Shown here in pieces: positions 18,826 to 25,995 of a stretch of DNA of 34,977 bases. A program made the position numbers and the translations under genes. The stretch lies in contig JAKLFY010000067.1 of NCBI GenBank assembly GCA_022710935.1, forward strand, positions 1 through 34,977, given 5' to 3'. Source of the stretch: Verrucomicrobiota bacterium (GTDB lineage Bacteria > Verrucomicrobiota > Verrucomicrobiia > Limisphaerales > J093). A model generated the notes under the pieces. That model had not been told where the DNA came from. It did not search any database and worked only from the letters and a program-made list of their open reading frames with translations. Numbering within the stretch: position 1 is the first letter of the stretch; every line of letters begins with the position of its first letter.

Positions 18826-18893
18826 ACGCCGGGAGAGCGCCTCGGTTCCAATCGAACATCAGTGGCCCGGGGTGGCTGCGCTTCTCGTTCGGC
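18826..18893 (+). repeat. 68-bp direct repeat, left copy (right copy 19797-19864)
   Basis: It begins ACGCCGGGAGAGCG. By-eye alignment with 19797-19864 gives about 55 of 68 identical bases without gaps. The two copies flank the toxin-antitoxin pair and the truncated Ntn hydrolase. Confidence 0.6.
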
Positions 18894-18938
18894 TCAACGC
18901 GTTCTTGCATGCGGGCGGGCAGGTAGTACGGTGAAGCC

Positions 18939-19124
18939 ATGAGCACAGCGGTTGCGCAGATTCTTCGCGAGGTCGAGCAGTTGTCGGATCGTGAGCGGGT
19001 GGAACTGCGAAGGGCCTTGGTGCAGCAGATCCCGCTGTCGGAGGATCTGACCGAGGAGGATTTCGCCGCGTTGGCGGCGGCGTCTTTCCGGGCACTGGAT
19101 GAGGAGGAGGCCCGCGGTGCCTGA
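18939..19124 (+). CDS. antitoxin of PemK/MazF-type toxin-antitoxin pair
   Basis: This 61-residue acidic protein is dominated by helices (ILREVEQLSDRERVELRRAL, LTEEDFAALAAASFRALDEEE). It resembles small unstable addiction-module antitoxins, which sit upstream of a toxin and neutralise it while repressing their own promoter. No classic AbrB or ribbon-helix-helix motif is obvious, so the DNA-binding mode is unknown. Its 3' end overlaps the toxin start by 8 bases, the translational coupling typical of such modules. Confidence 0.75.
   Translation: MSTAVAQILREVEQLSDRERVELRRALVQQIPLSEDLTEEDFAALAAASFRALDEEEARGA
19101..19110 (+). promoter_or_regulatory. Shine-Dalgarno for the toxin gene
   Basis: GAGGAGGAGG lies six bases before the GTG at 19117. 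It supports that start rather than the in-frame ATG at 19099, which would sit inside the ribosome-binding sequence. Confidence 0.65.
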
Positions 19125-19431
19125 GCGGGGCGAAGTCTGGCAGGTCGACTTCGGGATCACACAGAAGGTGCGGCCGGCGTTGGTGATCGGCATCCCGTAT
19201 GGCGAAGCAGATCGAGCCCTGATCGGCGTCATTCCGCACACCACAGCCACCCGCGGTTCGCAATTTGAGGTGGTTCTGGCGGTTCCCTTTCTGTCTGAGG
19301 GCGCCTTTCTCGTTCAGGGGATTCAGGCACTTCCACCGAAGTACTTCCTGCGCCGTCTTGGCGTCCTGAGCGCGGAGCAATTGAGCCGGGTGGAGCAGGG
19401 CCTGATGAACTGGCTTGGGCTCCGCGGATGA
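19117..19431 (+). CDS. PemK/MazF-family endoribonuclease toxin
   Basis: This 104-residue protein starts at GTG, just inside the antitoxin's 3' end. The N-terminal RGEVWQVDFG and KVRPALVIG are hallmark MazF/PemK motifs (beta-barrel fold with the conserved RP pair), and the C-terminal half (GAFLVQGIQALPP, LGVLSAEQLSRVEQGL) matches the family layout. Family members cleave mRNA at short sequences and arrest growth unless bound by the antitoxin. The pair is flanked by diverged direct repeats and by gene debris, consistent with an acquired module. Confidence 0.85.
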   Translation: MPERGEVWQVDFGITQKVRPALVIGIPYGEADRALIGVIPHTTATRGSQFEVVLAVPFLSEGAFLVQGIQALPPKYFLRRLGVLSAEQLSRVEQGLMNWLGLRG

Positions 19432-19563
19432 GGGTAGGGAGCCGAACACGCTGGAGCCGAACTGCCGTCCCGCCTCTCCGCTCGATGCCGAGCGCGATTT
19501 CGGTCGTGCCGTGTGCGCTCGATCTTGTGCTTTCGCGCGGCGGTCGCTGACCTTGGTCGTGCC

Positions 19564-19737
19564 ATGTCAAGAGAACACGAGATTATGAGTCCGCAGACCC
19601 GTTGGATTACTGGGTTGATGATGGGTTTTGCTCTGTGCTTTTCCATGTCCCCGACAACACATGCCTGCACGTCATTTGCCATGGAACACGGGGGCGGTCT
19701 CGTATTCGGGAGCAACTTCGACAACGACTTCTCGTAG
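19564..19737 (+). pseudogene. 5' remnant of an Ntn-hydrolase (choloylglycine hydrolase / linear amide C-N hydrolase)
   Basis: A 57-codon frame has a signal peptide (RWITGLMMGFALCFSMSPTTHA) directly followed by CTSFAMEHGGGLVFGSNFD. The Cys right after the signal peptide and the downstream G-x-N-x-D are the N-terminal catalytic hallmarks of the penicillin-acylase/bile-salt-hydrolase family, normally over 300 residues. A TAG stop ends the frame at NDFS, and no continuation of the family sequence is found in any frame before the 68-bp repeat at 19797. I conclude it is a truncated relic, possibly cut by recombination at the repeat. An internal ATG at 19585 is the likely original start. Confidence 0.6.
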
Positions 19738-20258
19738 TCGGCGAATTGAAGCGTATTCAATGCGACTCAAGACCTAACCCCAAGTCGCCCCAGTCAACGC
19801 CGGGAGAGCGTCTTGGTTTCAATCGAGCGTCAGCGGCCCGGCGTGCCTAAGCTTTCCGTTCGCCCGAAGCAGCCATCACACCGCCGATGAGCAGAGCGAG
19901 TTCAGCCCGGACCGCCGGAGCAACAACCACGAGCAGTTGCCCGTTCTCCCCTTATCCGTGTGTCAGCGCTCCGATGAACCGCCTCTCTCGGACGGCCGAT
20001 CCCGCGGCTGCGGGGGAGGCCCTGATTGATGACGATGATTGTCTCAGGACAGGGCGCTCAGCGGCCGATTTCTGGCACCGACAACCGCACAACCGCGGCC
20101 GTGCAAAATGGGAATTGATTCCTGCACAGGCCCTAAGCGAGACTGTTCGAGTTCTGGTTGATCTGTTCGAGCCGCGTCATCGGGTGCATGCGGCATCCAT
20201 GCCGGTTCGGGGGCCGGACGGGCGTCCGGTTCATGCGGTTGAATCGAGAGGATGCATT
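19738..20258. other. intergenic region with right copy of the 68-bp repeat; upstream of the isomerase-like gene
   Basis: It contains the direct repeat at 19797-19864. The remainder has no recognisable gene. Short palindromes such as GCGGCATCCATGCCG near 20190 and GGACGGGCGTCC near 20217 precede the isomerase-like gene, but I cannot assign a regulator. Confidence 0.4.
19797..19864 (+). repeat. 68-bp direct repeat, right copy (left copy 18826-18893)
   Basis: It is the same element as 18826-18893 at about 81% identity by eye. It begins 60 bases after the stop of the truncated Ntn hydrolase. Confidence 0.6.
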
Positions 20259-21224
20259 ATGAAACGACGCGATTTCCTGACGGCTTCGGCGCTCGCCGGA
20301 GCGGCGACGGTGTGCGGCGCGCAACGCGCGGCGGCACAGGGACAAACGGTTCGAGACAGTTGGATGCCCAGGCTGACCCCGCCGGAGAAGCCGGCCGAGT
20401 TGAATCTCTGCCTCCAATGGTGGGCCATTCCCGGGAACGAGATGAATGAGAAGCTCGATTTCCTCGAAGCGAACGGATTTGCCGCCATCGAGATCCCGTC
20501 CGGCGATTGGCCGATCAAGAACGGCGACGCGATGATCGAGGCGCTCAAAGGGCGCAAGCTGTTCCTGTCGACGGCGTGCGGCCCGAGCGATTTCTCCTAC
20601 GCGGAGCCGGAGAAGAGGGAGGCCGAGGTGCAGAAGTTCCTGCCGGTGATCGAGGCGCTGGGCAAGATGAAGTCGGTCGGCCTGATCATCTGTCCCGCGC
20701 GCGACAAGCTCAGCGAGCCGGGGCGTTTGAGCGCCAAGGAACTGCGGAAGGATTTCGTCGAGAATACCGGTAAGCGGTTGGCCCAACACGCAGCCAAGCA
20801 CGGCACCTCGATCATCCTCGAACCGCTCCGTCGCCACGAAACGCCCTTTCTGCGCCAGGTGGCGGACGGCGCGCGGATCGCGGCCGACATCGGCCCCGGC
20901 GCGACCGTGATGGGCGACTTCTGGCACATGGCTCTCGAGGAAACGAGTTTCATGGGAGCGTTCATCTGCGGCGGCAGTCTGCTGACGCATGTCCATATAG
21001 CCGGCCTTGAGGAGCGCATCATCCCCGGCGTGCACCCCGAGGCGGATCAGTACGTGGACGGGTTCAAGGGGCTCAAGCTCCTTGGCTACCGCGGCGCCGT
21101 CAGCTTCGAGGGCGGGTGGCCCAAGAATCCGGCGGATCCCAAGAAGGAGATTCCGCAGGAGGAGAAGATCAGGCTGATTCGCAACATGGTGAAGCTCCTG
21201 CGCGAGCAGTGGGCAATGGCCTGA
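20259..21224 (+). CDS. Tat-exported sugar phosphate isomerase/epimerase (hydroxypyruvate isomerase-like TIM barrel)
   Basis: This 321-residue protein has a twin-arginine signal (MKRRDFLTASALAGAATV; RR at 3-4), so it should act outside the cytoplasm. The xylose-isomerase-like TIM barrel carries candidate metal ligands in the family positions: E188 (IILEPL), D220 and H223 (GDFWHM), H246 (HVHIAG) and E284 (SFEGGW). The closest general match is the hydroxypyruvate isomerase / AP-endonuclease-2 superfamily. Such exported proteins are abundant in PVC bacteria and are thought to act on sugars or keto-sugars; the substrate is unknown. The start ATG follows GAGAGG. A perfect palindrome in a larger inverted repeat lies just downstream and may end the transcript. 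Confidence 0.85.
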   Translation: MKRRDFLTASALAGAATVCGAQRAAAQGQTVRDSWMPRLTPPEKPAELNLCLQWWAIPGNEMNEKLDFLEANGFAAIEIPSGDWPIKNGDAMIEALKGRKLFLSTACGPSDFSYAEPEKREAEVQKFLPVIEALGKMKSVGLIICPARDKLSEPGRLSAKELRKDFVENTGKRLAQHAAKHGTSIILEPLRRHETPFLRQVADGARIAADIGPGATVMGDFWHMALEETSFMGAFICGGSLLTHVHIAGLEERIIPGVHPEADQYVDGFKGLKLLGYRGAVSFEGGWPKNPADPKKEIPQEEKIRLIRNMVKLLREQWAMA

Positions 21225-21240
21225 AGAAGCGAGTGCAACC

Positions 21241-21310
21241 AGCCCGGCTATTTCACACGCTTCGCGAGTCATGCCGCGCGCGGCATAACGCGAAGAACCG
21301 GAACCGGGCT
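21241..21310. repeat. nested inverted repeat downstream of the isomerase-like gene, possible terminator
   Basis: Three nested arms pair: AGCCCGG (21241-21247) with CCGGGCT (21304-21310), CTTCGCG (21260-21266) with CGCGAAG (21289-21295), and the perfect 16-bp palindrome ATGCCGCGCGCGGCAT (21271-21286). It starts 16 bases after the stop codon. There is no U-tract, so termination is only a possibility; it may be a dispersed structured repeat. Confidence 0.6.
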
Positions 21311-21437
21311 CGTTGGCAAAACCGCGCCCAGAACGGCAACCATGAGCATTGTGTCGGTCGTAAGAGCGTTCGTGCAAAGCAACAGTGTGCCGCGTTTCTC
21401 TGTCTCTCAAGCCTGGCGCGGTTTTGTTTTCCTAACC

Positions 21438-21483
21438 CGCATAGCAGCCTTCTTGCGAAGTCAGACCGCCCTGTGCACCGACG
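21438..21483. repeat. 46-bp dispersed repeat, copy 2 (first copy at 3661-3706)
   Basis: It matches 3661-3706 at 40 of 46 bases by eye and in the same orientation. Confidence 0.6.
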
Positions 21484-21612
21484 GGGTGCACCACTCTCCG
21501 TCAACTTCTTTTCTTTTTGAAAGAAGTGTCATGCCGCAAAGGCTGTGAGCACCGCCAATTCATGAAGGCGGTAAAGGCTGGAGGGGGGACGGCTCGTGCC
21601 CCGACGACGCGA

Positions 21613-21655
21613 GTGAAGACGGTGTCTGTCGGCGACGAGGCCGTCGCCGCTCCAC
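21613..21655. repeat. GGCGACGAGG-type hairpin repeat, copy 1 (related to 29160-29200)
   Basis: A GGCGACG...CGTCGCC stem is flanked by GACGGTGT on the left and CTCC on the right. The same arrangement recurs at 29160-29200 (GACAGTGT, GGGCGACG...CGTCGCCC, CTCC). Confidence 0.45.
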
Positions 21656-21717
21656 ATCAGGAATTGGTCCTGGGCCGTCCGTGGTTGCACATTTTGGTTG
21701 CGGCTTTGCCGCGCTAA

Positions 21718-21733
21718 GAAATATGCGGGCTGG
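21718..21733 (-). repeat. CCCGCAT-type dispersed motif, degenerate copy
   Basis: Read on the minus strand it is CCAGCCCGCATATTTC, similar to TAGCCCGCATTTCTC at 25981-25995. Here it ends no gene. Confidence 0.4.
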
Positions 21734-21815
21734 AGAATAGAAGTGCGGAAATCTTGCCAGAAATGCAAGACTGTCACCGATTGCAGTACAGATGGCTCGG
21801 AAAGACAGGAGAAGC

Positions 21816-21840
21816 CACGGATGGACACGCATGGACACGG
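21816..21840. repeat. short repeat of GGATGGACACG / GCATGGACACG type
   Basis: Two imperfect 11-12-base units, CACGGATGGACACG then CATGGACACGGA, follow each other. From general knowledge, such runs occur dispersed in genomes of this group; only one cluster is in the window. Confidence 0.4.
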
Positions 21841-22015
21841 ATTGAGGGGAAAACCGGGGATCCAACGATTCGTTGACCGCGCGGCTCGCCTGGCGGCAAA
21901 GGCATGTTCTTTTTTGAGAACGGATGGGGCTCGTGAACCGAAAACGCTCAACACGCAACGTTCAACATCCGAACTTCAACGCTGAGCGGGGCGGGTATCC
22001 GGGCCTGTTTGTGTC

Positions 22016-23128
22016 ATGAGATTCCTTCACACCGCAGATTGGCAGATGGGCATGCGTGCCGAGTCGGTGGGCAAGGTGGCGGACCGTGTGCGGGAGGCGC
22101 GGTTGGCCGCGGCCCGGCGGGTGGTTGAAGCTGCGCGCGACCACAAGGCCGAGATGCTGTTGCTGACCGGCGATGTCTTCGAGGACAACGGGGTGGACAG
22201 GGTGTTGGTGCGCAAGGTCGGCGAGATCCTGCGCTGTTTCGCGGGGCCGGTCTACATCATCCCCGGGAACCACGATCCCCTCAGCCCCGGCTCGGTGTGG
22301 GAGCATCCGGTTTGGAAAGAAGCGGACAACATCAGAGTCTGCACGAGGCGCGAACCGATCGACTTGGACAGTTGCGTCCTGTTTCCGTGTCCCCTGCGCG
22401 AGAAATACTCGAGCAAGGACCCGACCTCCTGGATCAAGGCGCACGACGCGTCCAAGCCGGCCATCGGGCTTGCCCATGGGAATGTCGAGGGGATTCCGAG
22501 CGGCGAGCCCGATTACCCGATTCCCCGCGATGCGGCGGCGCGATCCGGTCTGGACTATCTCGCCCTGGGGCACTGGCATTCATTTGCCCGCTACGAGAAT
22601 TCGCAGGGCGAGTGCCGGATGGCGTATTCAGGCACCCACGAGACGACGAAGTTCGGCGAGCGGGACAGCGGCAACGCGCTCGTGGTCGAGATTTCCAGGC
22701 GAGGGGCGCCGCCCTCGCTTGCTCCCATCCGGACCGGCAGCCTCGAGTGGCGCAGCACCGAGCATTCGGTGAGCCAGCCATTGTCCTTGGAATCCCTCGT
22801 CCAGCAATTGTCCGGGATCGCCGAGCCGGGATCGACGTTGGTTCGGATGCGCCTGGATGGACTGCTCTTTCCCGAGGACCGGGACGCGTTGAAACAGCTC
22901 GATGAGATCCTGACATCGCGCTTTCTCTTTGGGGTTCTGGATGCCACGGGGTTGACTCCGGCGCCCGACGGGGAGGGGTGGATCGAGTCGCTGCCGGCGG
23001 GGCCGTTCCGGGATGCCGCGCAGAAACTGCGCGCGCTGGCATCGAACGCTTCCGATCCGGGCCAGCGGGCTGTGGCATCGCAAGCGCTCCTGCAACTGTT
23101 CGATCTCTGCGAAAGGAGCCGCTCGTGA
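22016..23128 (+). CDS. SbcD/Mre11-like DNA repair metallophosphoesterase
   Basis: This 370-residue cytoplasmic nuclease has a calcineurin-like phosphoesterase domain at 1-230: HTADWQMG (D8, Q10), TGDVFED (D53), GNHD (85-87), H154 in LAHGN, and GHWH (185-188). The usual D-x-H of motif I reads D8-W-Q10, a variant I believe occurs in a clade of repair exonucleases but which replaces one metal-binding His. The C-terminal part (~250-370) is the capping and partner-binding region. In the family the nuclease cuts DNA ends and hairpins together with an SMC-like ATPase. The downstream gene encodes such an ATPase and overlaps by four bases, so the two form one complex from one transcript. I start at ATG 22016; no Shine-Dalgarno is seen. 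Confidence 0.9.
   Translation: MRFLHTADWQMGMRAESVGKVADRVREARLAAARRVVEAARDHKAEMLLLTGDVFEDNGVDRVLVRKVGEILRCFAGPVYIIPGNHDPLSPGSVWEHPVWKEADNIRVCTRREPIDLDSCVLFPCPLREKYSSKDPTSWIKAHDASKPAIGLAHGNVEGIPSGEPDYPIPRDAAARSGLDYLALGHWHSFARYENSQGECRMAYSGTHETTKFGERDSGNALVVEISRRGAPPSLAPIRTGSLEWRSTEHSVSQPLSLESLVQQLSGIAEPGSTLVRMRLDGLLFPEDRDALKQLDEILTSRFLFGVLDATGLTPAPDGEGWIESLPAGPFRDAAQKLRALASNASDPGQRAVASQALLQLFDLCERSRS
23111..23118 (+). promoter_or_regulatory. Shine-Dalgarno for the SbcC-like gene
   Basis: GAAAGGAG lies six bases before the GTG at 23125 and fixes that start, which overlaps the upstream TGA stop as GTGA. Confidence 0.7.
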
Positions 23129-25824
23129 TCCTCCACAGCCTGCGTGCCGCGCATTGGCGGAGCATCCTCGAACCGGTCGAGATCGGCCCCTTCGCCGAGG
23201 GTCTCAATGTCATCCATGCCCCGAATGGAACCGGCAAATCGTCTCTGTTTGAGGCGATGCGATGCGCCCTGTTCGACGCGCACATCGTCACGGGCAAGGA
23301 CATCGAGGCCGTCCGCCCATGGGGCCGTTCCCTCGCGCCCCAGGCCACGGTCGAGTTCTCGAAGACGGGCGTGCGGTACCGGATCGAAAAGACCTTCCTG
23401 GACGGCGCCTCGGCGCGGCTGCTCCGATTGGAGGGGGGCCGGTTTGTGCCGATTGCCGACGGACGGAACGCGGACTCGATGTTGCGCGAGATCCTCGATG
23501 CCACCGATGCGCCGGGTCGCGGCCTGTCGAAGCAGGAGCACTGGGGCCTGGCCCAGGTGCTTTGGGCTCCGCAAGGCACCTTGAAACTCGACTCCCTGTC
23601 GTCGAGCGTCTCCGAGAGTCTCCGCGCGGCTCTGGGTGTCCAGTTGACCGGTGAAAAGGGCACGCGGCTCGAGGTGCTGCTTGAAGACGAGTACCTGTCC
23701 TTTTTCACCAAGGGCGGCAAGCTGCGCACGGGCAAGGACGCCGCGCCGATTCTGGCCGTGGAACTCGAGTGCGCCGAAGTGAATCGAGAGCGGCAGCGGC
23801 TTCTTGAGCAGAAGCGGAGTTTCGAGGAAGCGGCGCGCGCGGTCGAGGACGCCCGTCAGAGGCGTGCCCAGGCCAGGAGGGACGCCGAGGGTCTTGAGGA
23901 ACCGTTGGCCCAGACACGCCGTCTGGCGGAGTCCTTTCAGCGCCTGCAGAGCGACCTGCAAATCAAGCGCCAGGCTGAACAAGCGGCCAAGGAACGGTGC
24001 GACTCCATCGGCCGGACGATCGAGTTGATCGCCAACGCGCGGCAGGAGATCGCCCGGATCAAGGCGCAAATCGAGCGGGACGAAGCCGTGCTCAGGGATG
24101 TGGCGGTCGAGTTGAAGACGGCCGTCGAGCGGGCCGAAGAGTGCCGCTGGAGGCGCGACGAAGCGCGCGCCGGGCGCGACTCGCTCAAGCAGCGCACCGC
24201 CGAGATCGAAGACGCCCGAGAGTTTTTGTCCGACACCAAGGCCAGGCAGATCCTGGGGACCAGGCTGGACAAGCTGCGACAGCTTGAATCGGCGGTCGCG
24301 ACGTTGAGGCAGTCGCGCGCCCGGTTGGTGGCGCCGGACGACACGACAATCCGCGAGGTCAGAAAACACCTTGCCGCCCGGGAAAAGGCTGAGACCAAGA
24401 TCGAGGCGTCGCTCATTCGCCTGACGATTCGCCCGCAGTACGACGCCATCGTGACCAGGAAATCGCCCAAGGAGACAAAGACGGTTCGCGCGGGCGAGGA
24501 CGCGACGTTTGCCGGTTCGCCCGAGGTCAGTCTCGAGGTCGACGGCTTCGGCCGGATCGTCGCGTCCGGGCCCGAGATGGACGTCGAGGCCCTGCGCGAG
24601 GAAATGGCTGGTGCCGAGAACAAGGTGGCGAAGCTGACGCAACCGTACGGCACCCAGGACGCCGACCGTCTCCAGCTTCTCCGAGATCAGGCCAAGGATC
24701 TCGACCAGAAGATCGCCACCCTCGATGGTCAAATCGAGGAACTCGTCGGGGACGAGACCCCCGAAGATCTGCAGCGTCAGTTGGCCGAACTCGATGCCCG
24801 CATCCTGGAACGAACGGGGCGGTTTCCCGTCTGGAAGAACCAGCCGCCCGCGCTGAGCGGATTGCAGTCCGCATTCGATGCGCGGAGCAAGGAGATCGAG
24901 ACCGCCGCGGTGCAGGCTGAAGACGCCTTCGAAGGCGCTCGATCCGGGGCTCAGGCGGTCGAGAAACGCCATGCCGAAACCGAGGTCGGACTCAACAACG
25001 CGCGCCTCAACCTCGAAGCCGCCAACAGACGGCTCGATGATCTGACCAGGGACGCCCTGTCCGACACGGCCCGCCGGGAGGTCCGGAAGGAGGCGCTGAT
25101 GGCTTGGGAGGTTGCCCGGACGCAAGCCGGCGAGTGCGAAGCGAAGCTGGCGGAGATCGGCGACGACCCCGGCAAATCGCTCGAGAAACTGGAACGTCAG
25201 TTTGAGACGCACCAGGGTGCCGAGGCCGCCGCTCGAGACGACGAGAACAAGGCCGAAGGGCGTCTGCAGACTCTGGCCGCCGAGGGCGCGTATTCCAAAC
25301 TGGCGGCTTGCGACGAGAAACGGGCCGATCTCGAAGCCGGGATCCGGCGGGAGAAGCTTCGCATGGACGCTCTGCGACTCCTGCACGACACGGTGGCGTC
25401 GTGCAAGGCCGCTGCCGTCGCCGCCGTGGCGGCCCCCGTCGAGCGCGCGGCCAGCCGGATGCTCGCCCGTGTGGCCGGGCCGCGCCTGGGCACGCTGCGT
25501 CTGACCGGCCAGTTTGTCCCGGCCGGCGTTCAACCTGAATCCCTGGCCGAGGCGGTTGGGCTCGAGAACCTCTCGGGCGGCGAGGAGGAGCAGCTCTTTC
25601 TCGTCACTCGACTCGCGCTGGGAGACGTCCTTGCCAGGGACGAGCGCCAGTTGGTCGTTCTGGACGACGTGTTGAACGCCACGGACACCGGGCGTCTTGC
25701 GCGTATGCTGGTTTTGCTCGAAGAGGCCTCGAGCCGGCTCCAGATCGTGATTCTGACCTGTCACCCGGAGCGTTACAGGGCCCTGGAACAGGCCACGTTC
25801 TTTGACCTCGTTCGACCGGCGTGA
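23125..25824 (+). CDS. SbcC/Rad50-like ATPase with an atypical hinge
   Basis: This 899-residue SMC-like ATPase partners the upstream nuclease. The N-terminal half-domain has Walker A APNGTGKSS (32-40). Long charged coiled-coil arms cover ~215-430 and ~485-760. The C-terminal half has the ABC signature LSGGEEEQ (816-823) and Walker B LVVLDDV (843-849), followed by a switch histidine in LTCHPERY. Rad50/SbcC arms normally meet at a zinc hook with CxxC; no CxxC occurs anywhere in this protein. At the arm apex (~433-483) there is instead a short beta-rich segment (IRPQYDAIVTRKSPK, AGEDATFAGSPEVSLEVDGFGRI). Dimerisation must therefore differ from the classic hook. The GTG start overlaps the sbcD-like stop and has its own Shine-Dalgarno. 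It converges on the DUF4434 gene. Confidence 0.9.
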   Translation: MILHSLRAAHWRSILEPVEIGPFAEGLNVIHAPNGTGKSSLFEAMRCALFDAHIVTGKDIEAVRPWGRSLAPQATVEFSKTGVRYRIEKTFLDGASARLLRLEGGRFVPIADGRNADSMLREILDATDAPGRGLSKQEHWGLAQVLWAPQGTLKLDSLSSSVSESLRAALGVQLTGEKGTRLEVLLEDEYLSFFTKGGKLRTGKDAAPILAVELECAEVNRERQRLLEQKRSFEEAARAVEDARQRRAQARRDAEGLEEPLAQTRRLAESFQRLQSDLQIKRQAEQAAKERCDSIGRTIELIANARQEIARIKAQIERDEAVLRDVAVELKTAVERAEECRWRRDEARAGRDSLKQRTAEIEDAREFLSDTKARQILGTRLDKLRQLESAVATLRQSRARLVAPDDTTIREVRKHLAAREKAETKIEASLIRLTIRPQYDAIVTRKSPKETKTVRAGEDATFAGSPEVSLEVDGFGRIVASGPEMDVEALREEMAGAENKVAKLTQPYGTQDADRLQLLRDQAKDLDQKIATLDGQIEELVGDETPEDLQRQLAELDARILERTGRFPVWKNQPPALSGLQSAFDARSKEIETAAVQAEDAFEGARSGAQAVEKRHAETEVGLNNARLNLEAANRRLDDLTRDALSDTARREVRKEALMAWEVARTQAGECEAKLAEIGDDPGKSLEKLERQFETHQGAEAAARDDENKAEGRLQTLAAEGAYSKLAACDEKRADLEAGIRREKLRMDALRLLHDTVASCKAAAVAAVAAPVERAASRMLARVAGPRLGTLRLTGQFVPAGVQPESLAEAVGLENLSGGEEEQLFLVTRLALGDVLARDERQLVVLDDVLNATDTGRLARMLVLLEEASSRLQIVILTCHPERYRALEQATFFDLVRPA

Positions 25825-25977
25825 CCCTTCGTGATGTCCGTACTGTGAATCGAGTCCGCGTCCTTTTTTTCCATGGGAGTACCGTCGAGCGGATTCCCCG
25901 CCTCGCGCGCGACGCGACCGCTCCACCGGTTCCCCTCGCCCTGAGCGACGGTGACCGGTCAGATGACATCAAAGGTT

Positions 25978-25995
25978 GGTGAGAAATGCGGGCTA
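25978..25995 (-). repeat. TAGCCCGCATTTCTCACC motif supplying the stop codon of the DUF4434 gene
   Basis: Read on the minus strand, its first three bases are the TAG stop of the gene ending at 25993. It matches 29076-29093 at 17 of 18 bases and the start of the motif at 3705-3723. Confidence 0.6.

Larger units (their letters stand above)
21225..22015. other. repeat-rich intergenic region of about 790 bases
   Basis: No gene is recognised. It carries a nested inverted repeat (21241-21310), copy 2 of the 46-bp repeat (21438-21483), an AT-rich 8-bp hairpin (21504-21511 with 21520-21527), a GGCGACG hairpin (~21627-21644), a CCCGCAT-type motif (21718-21733) and a CACGGATGGACACG tandem-like run (21816-21840). 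Frames read through it give spurious low-complexity proteins. Confidence 0.7.

Noticed and set aside
18176-18934. 252-residue plus-strand frame upstream of the toxin-antitoxin pair
   Set aside because: Low-complexity Pro/Arg/Ser translation with no domain; it crosses a dispersed repeat.
21504-21527. AT-rich hairpin as a rho-independent terminator
   Set aside because: The T-run is in the loop rather than after the stem, and the nearest upstream gene ends 280 bases before.
22591-25926. 1111-residue minus-strand open frame
   Set aside because: It is antisense to the SbcCD-like pair, which has all catalytic motifs.
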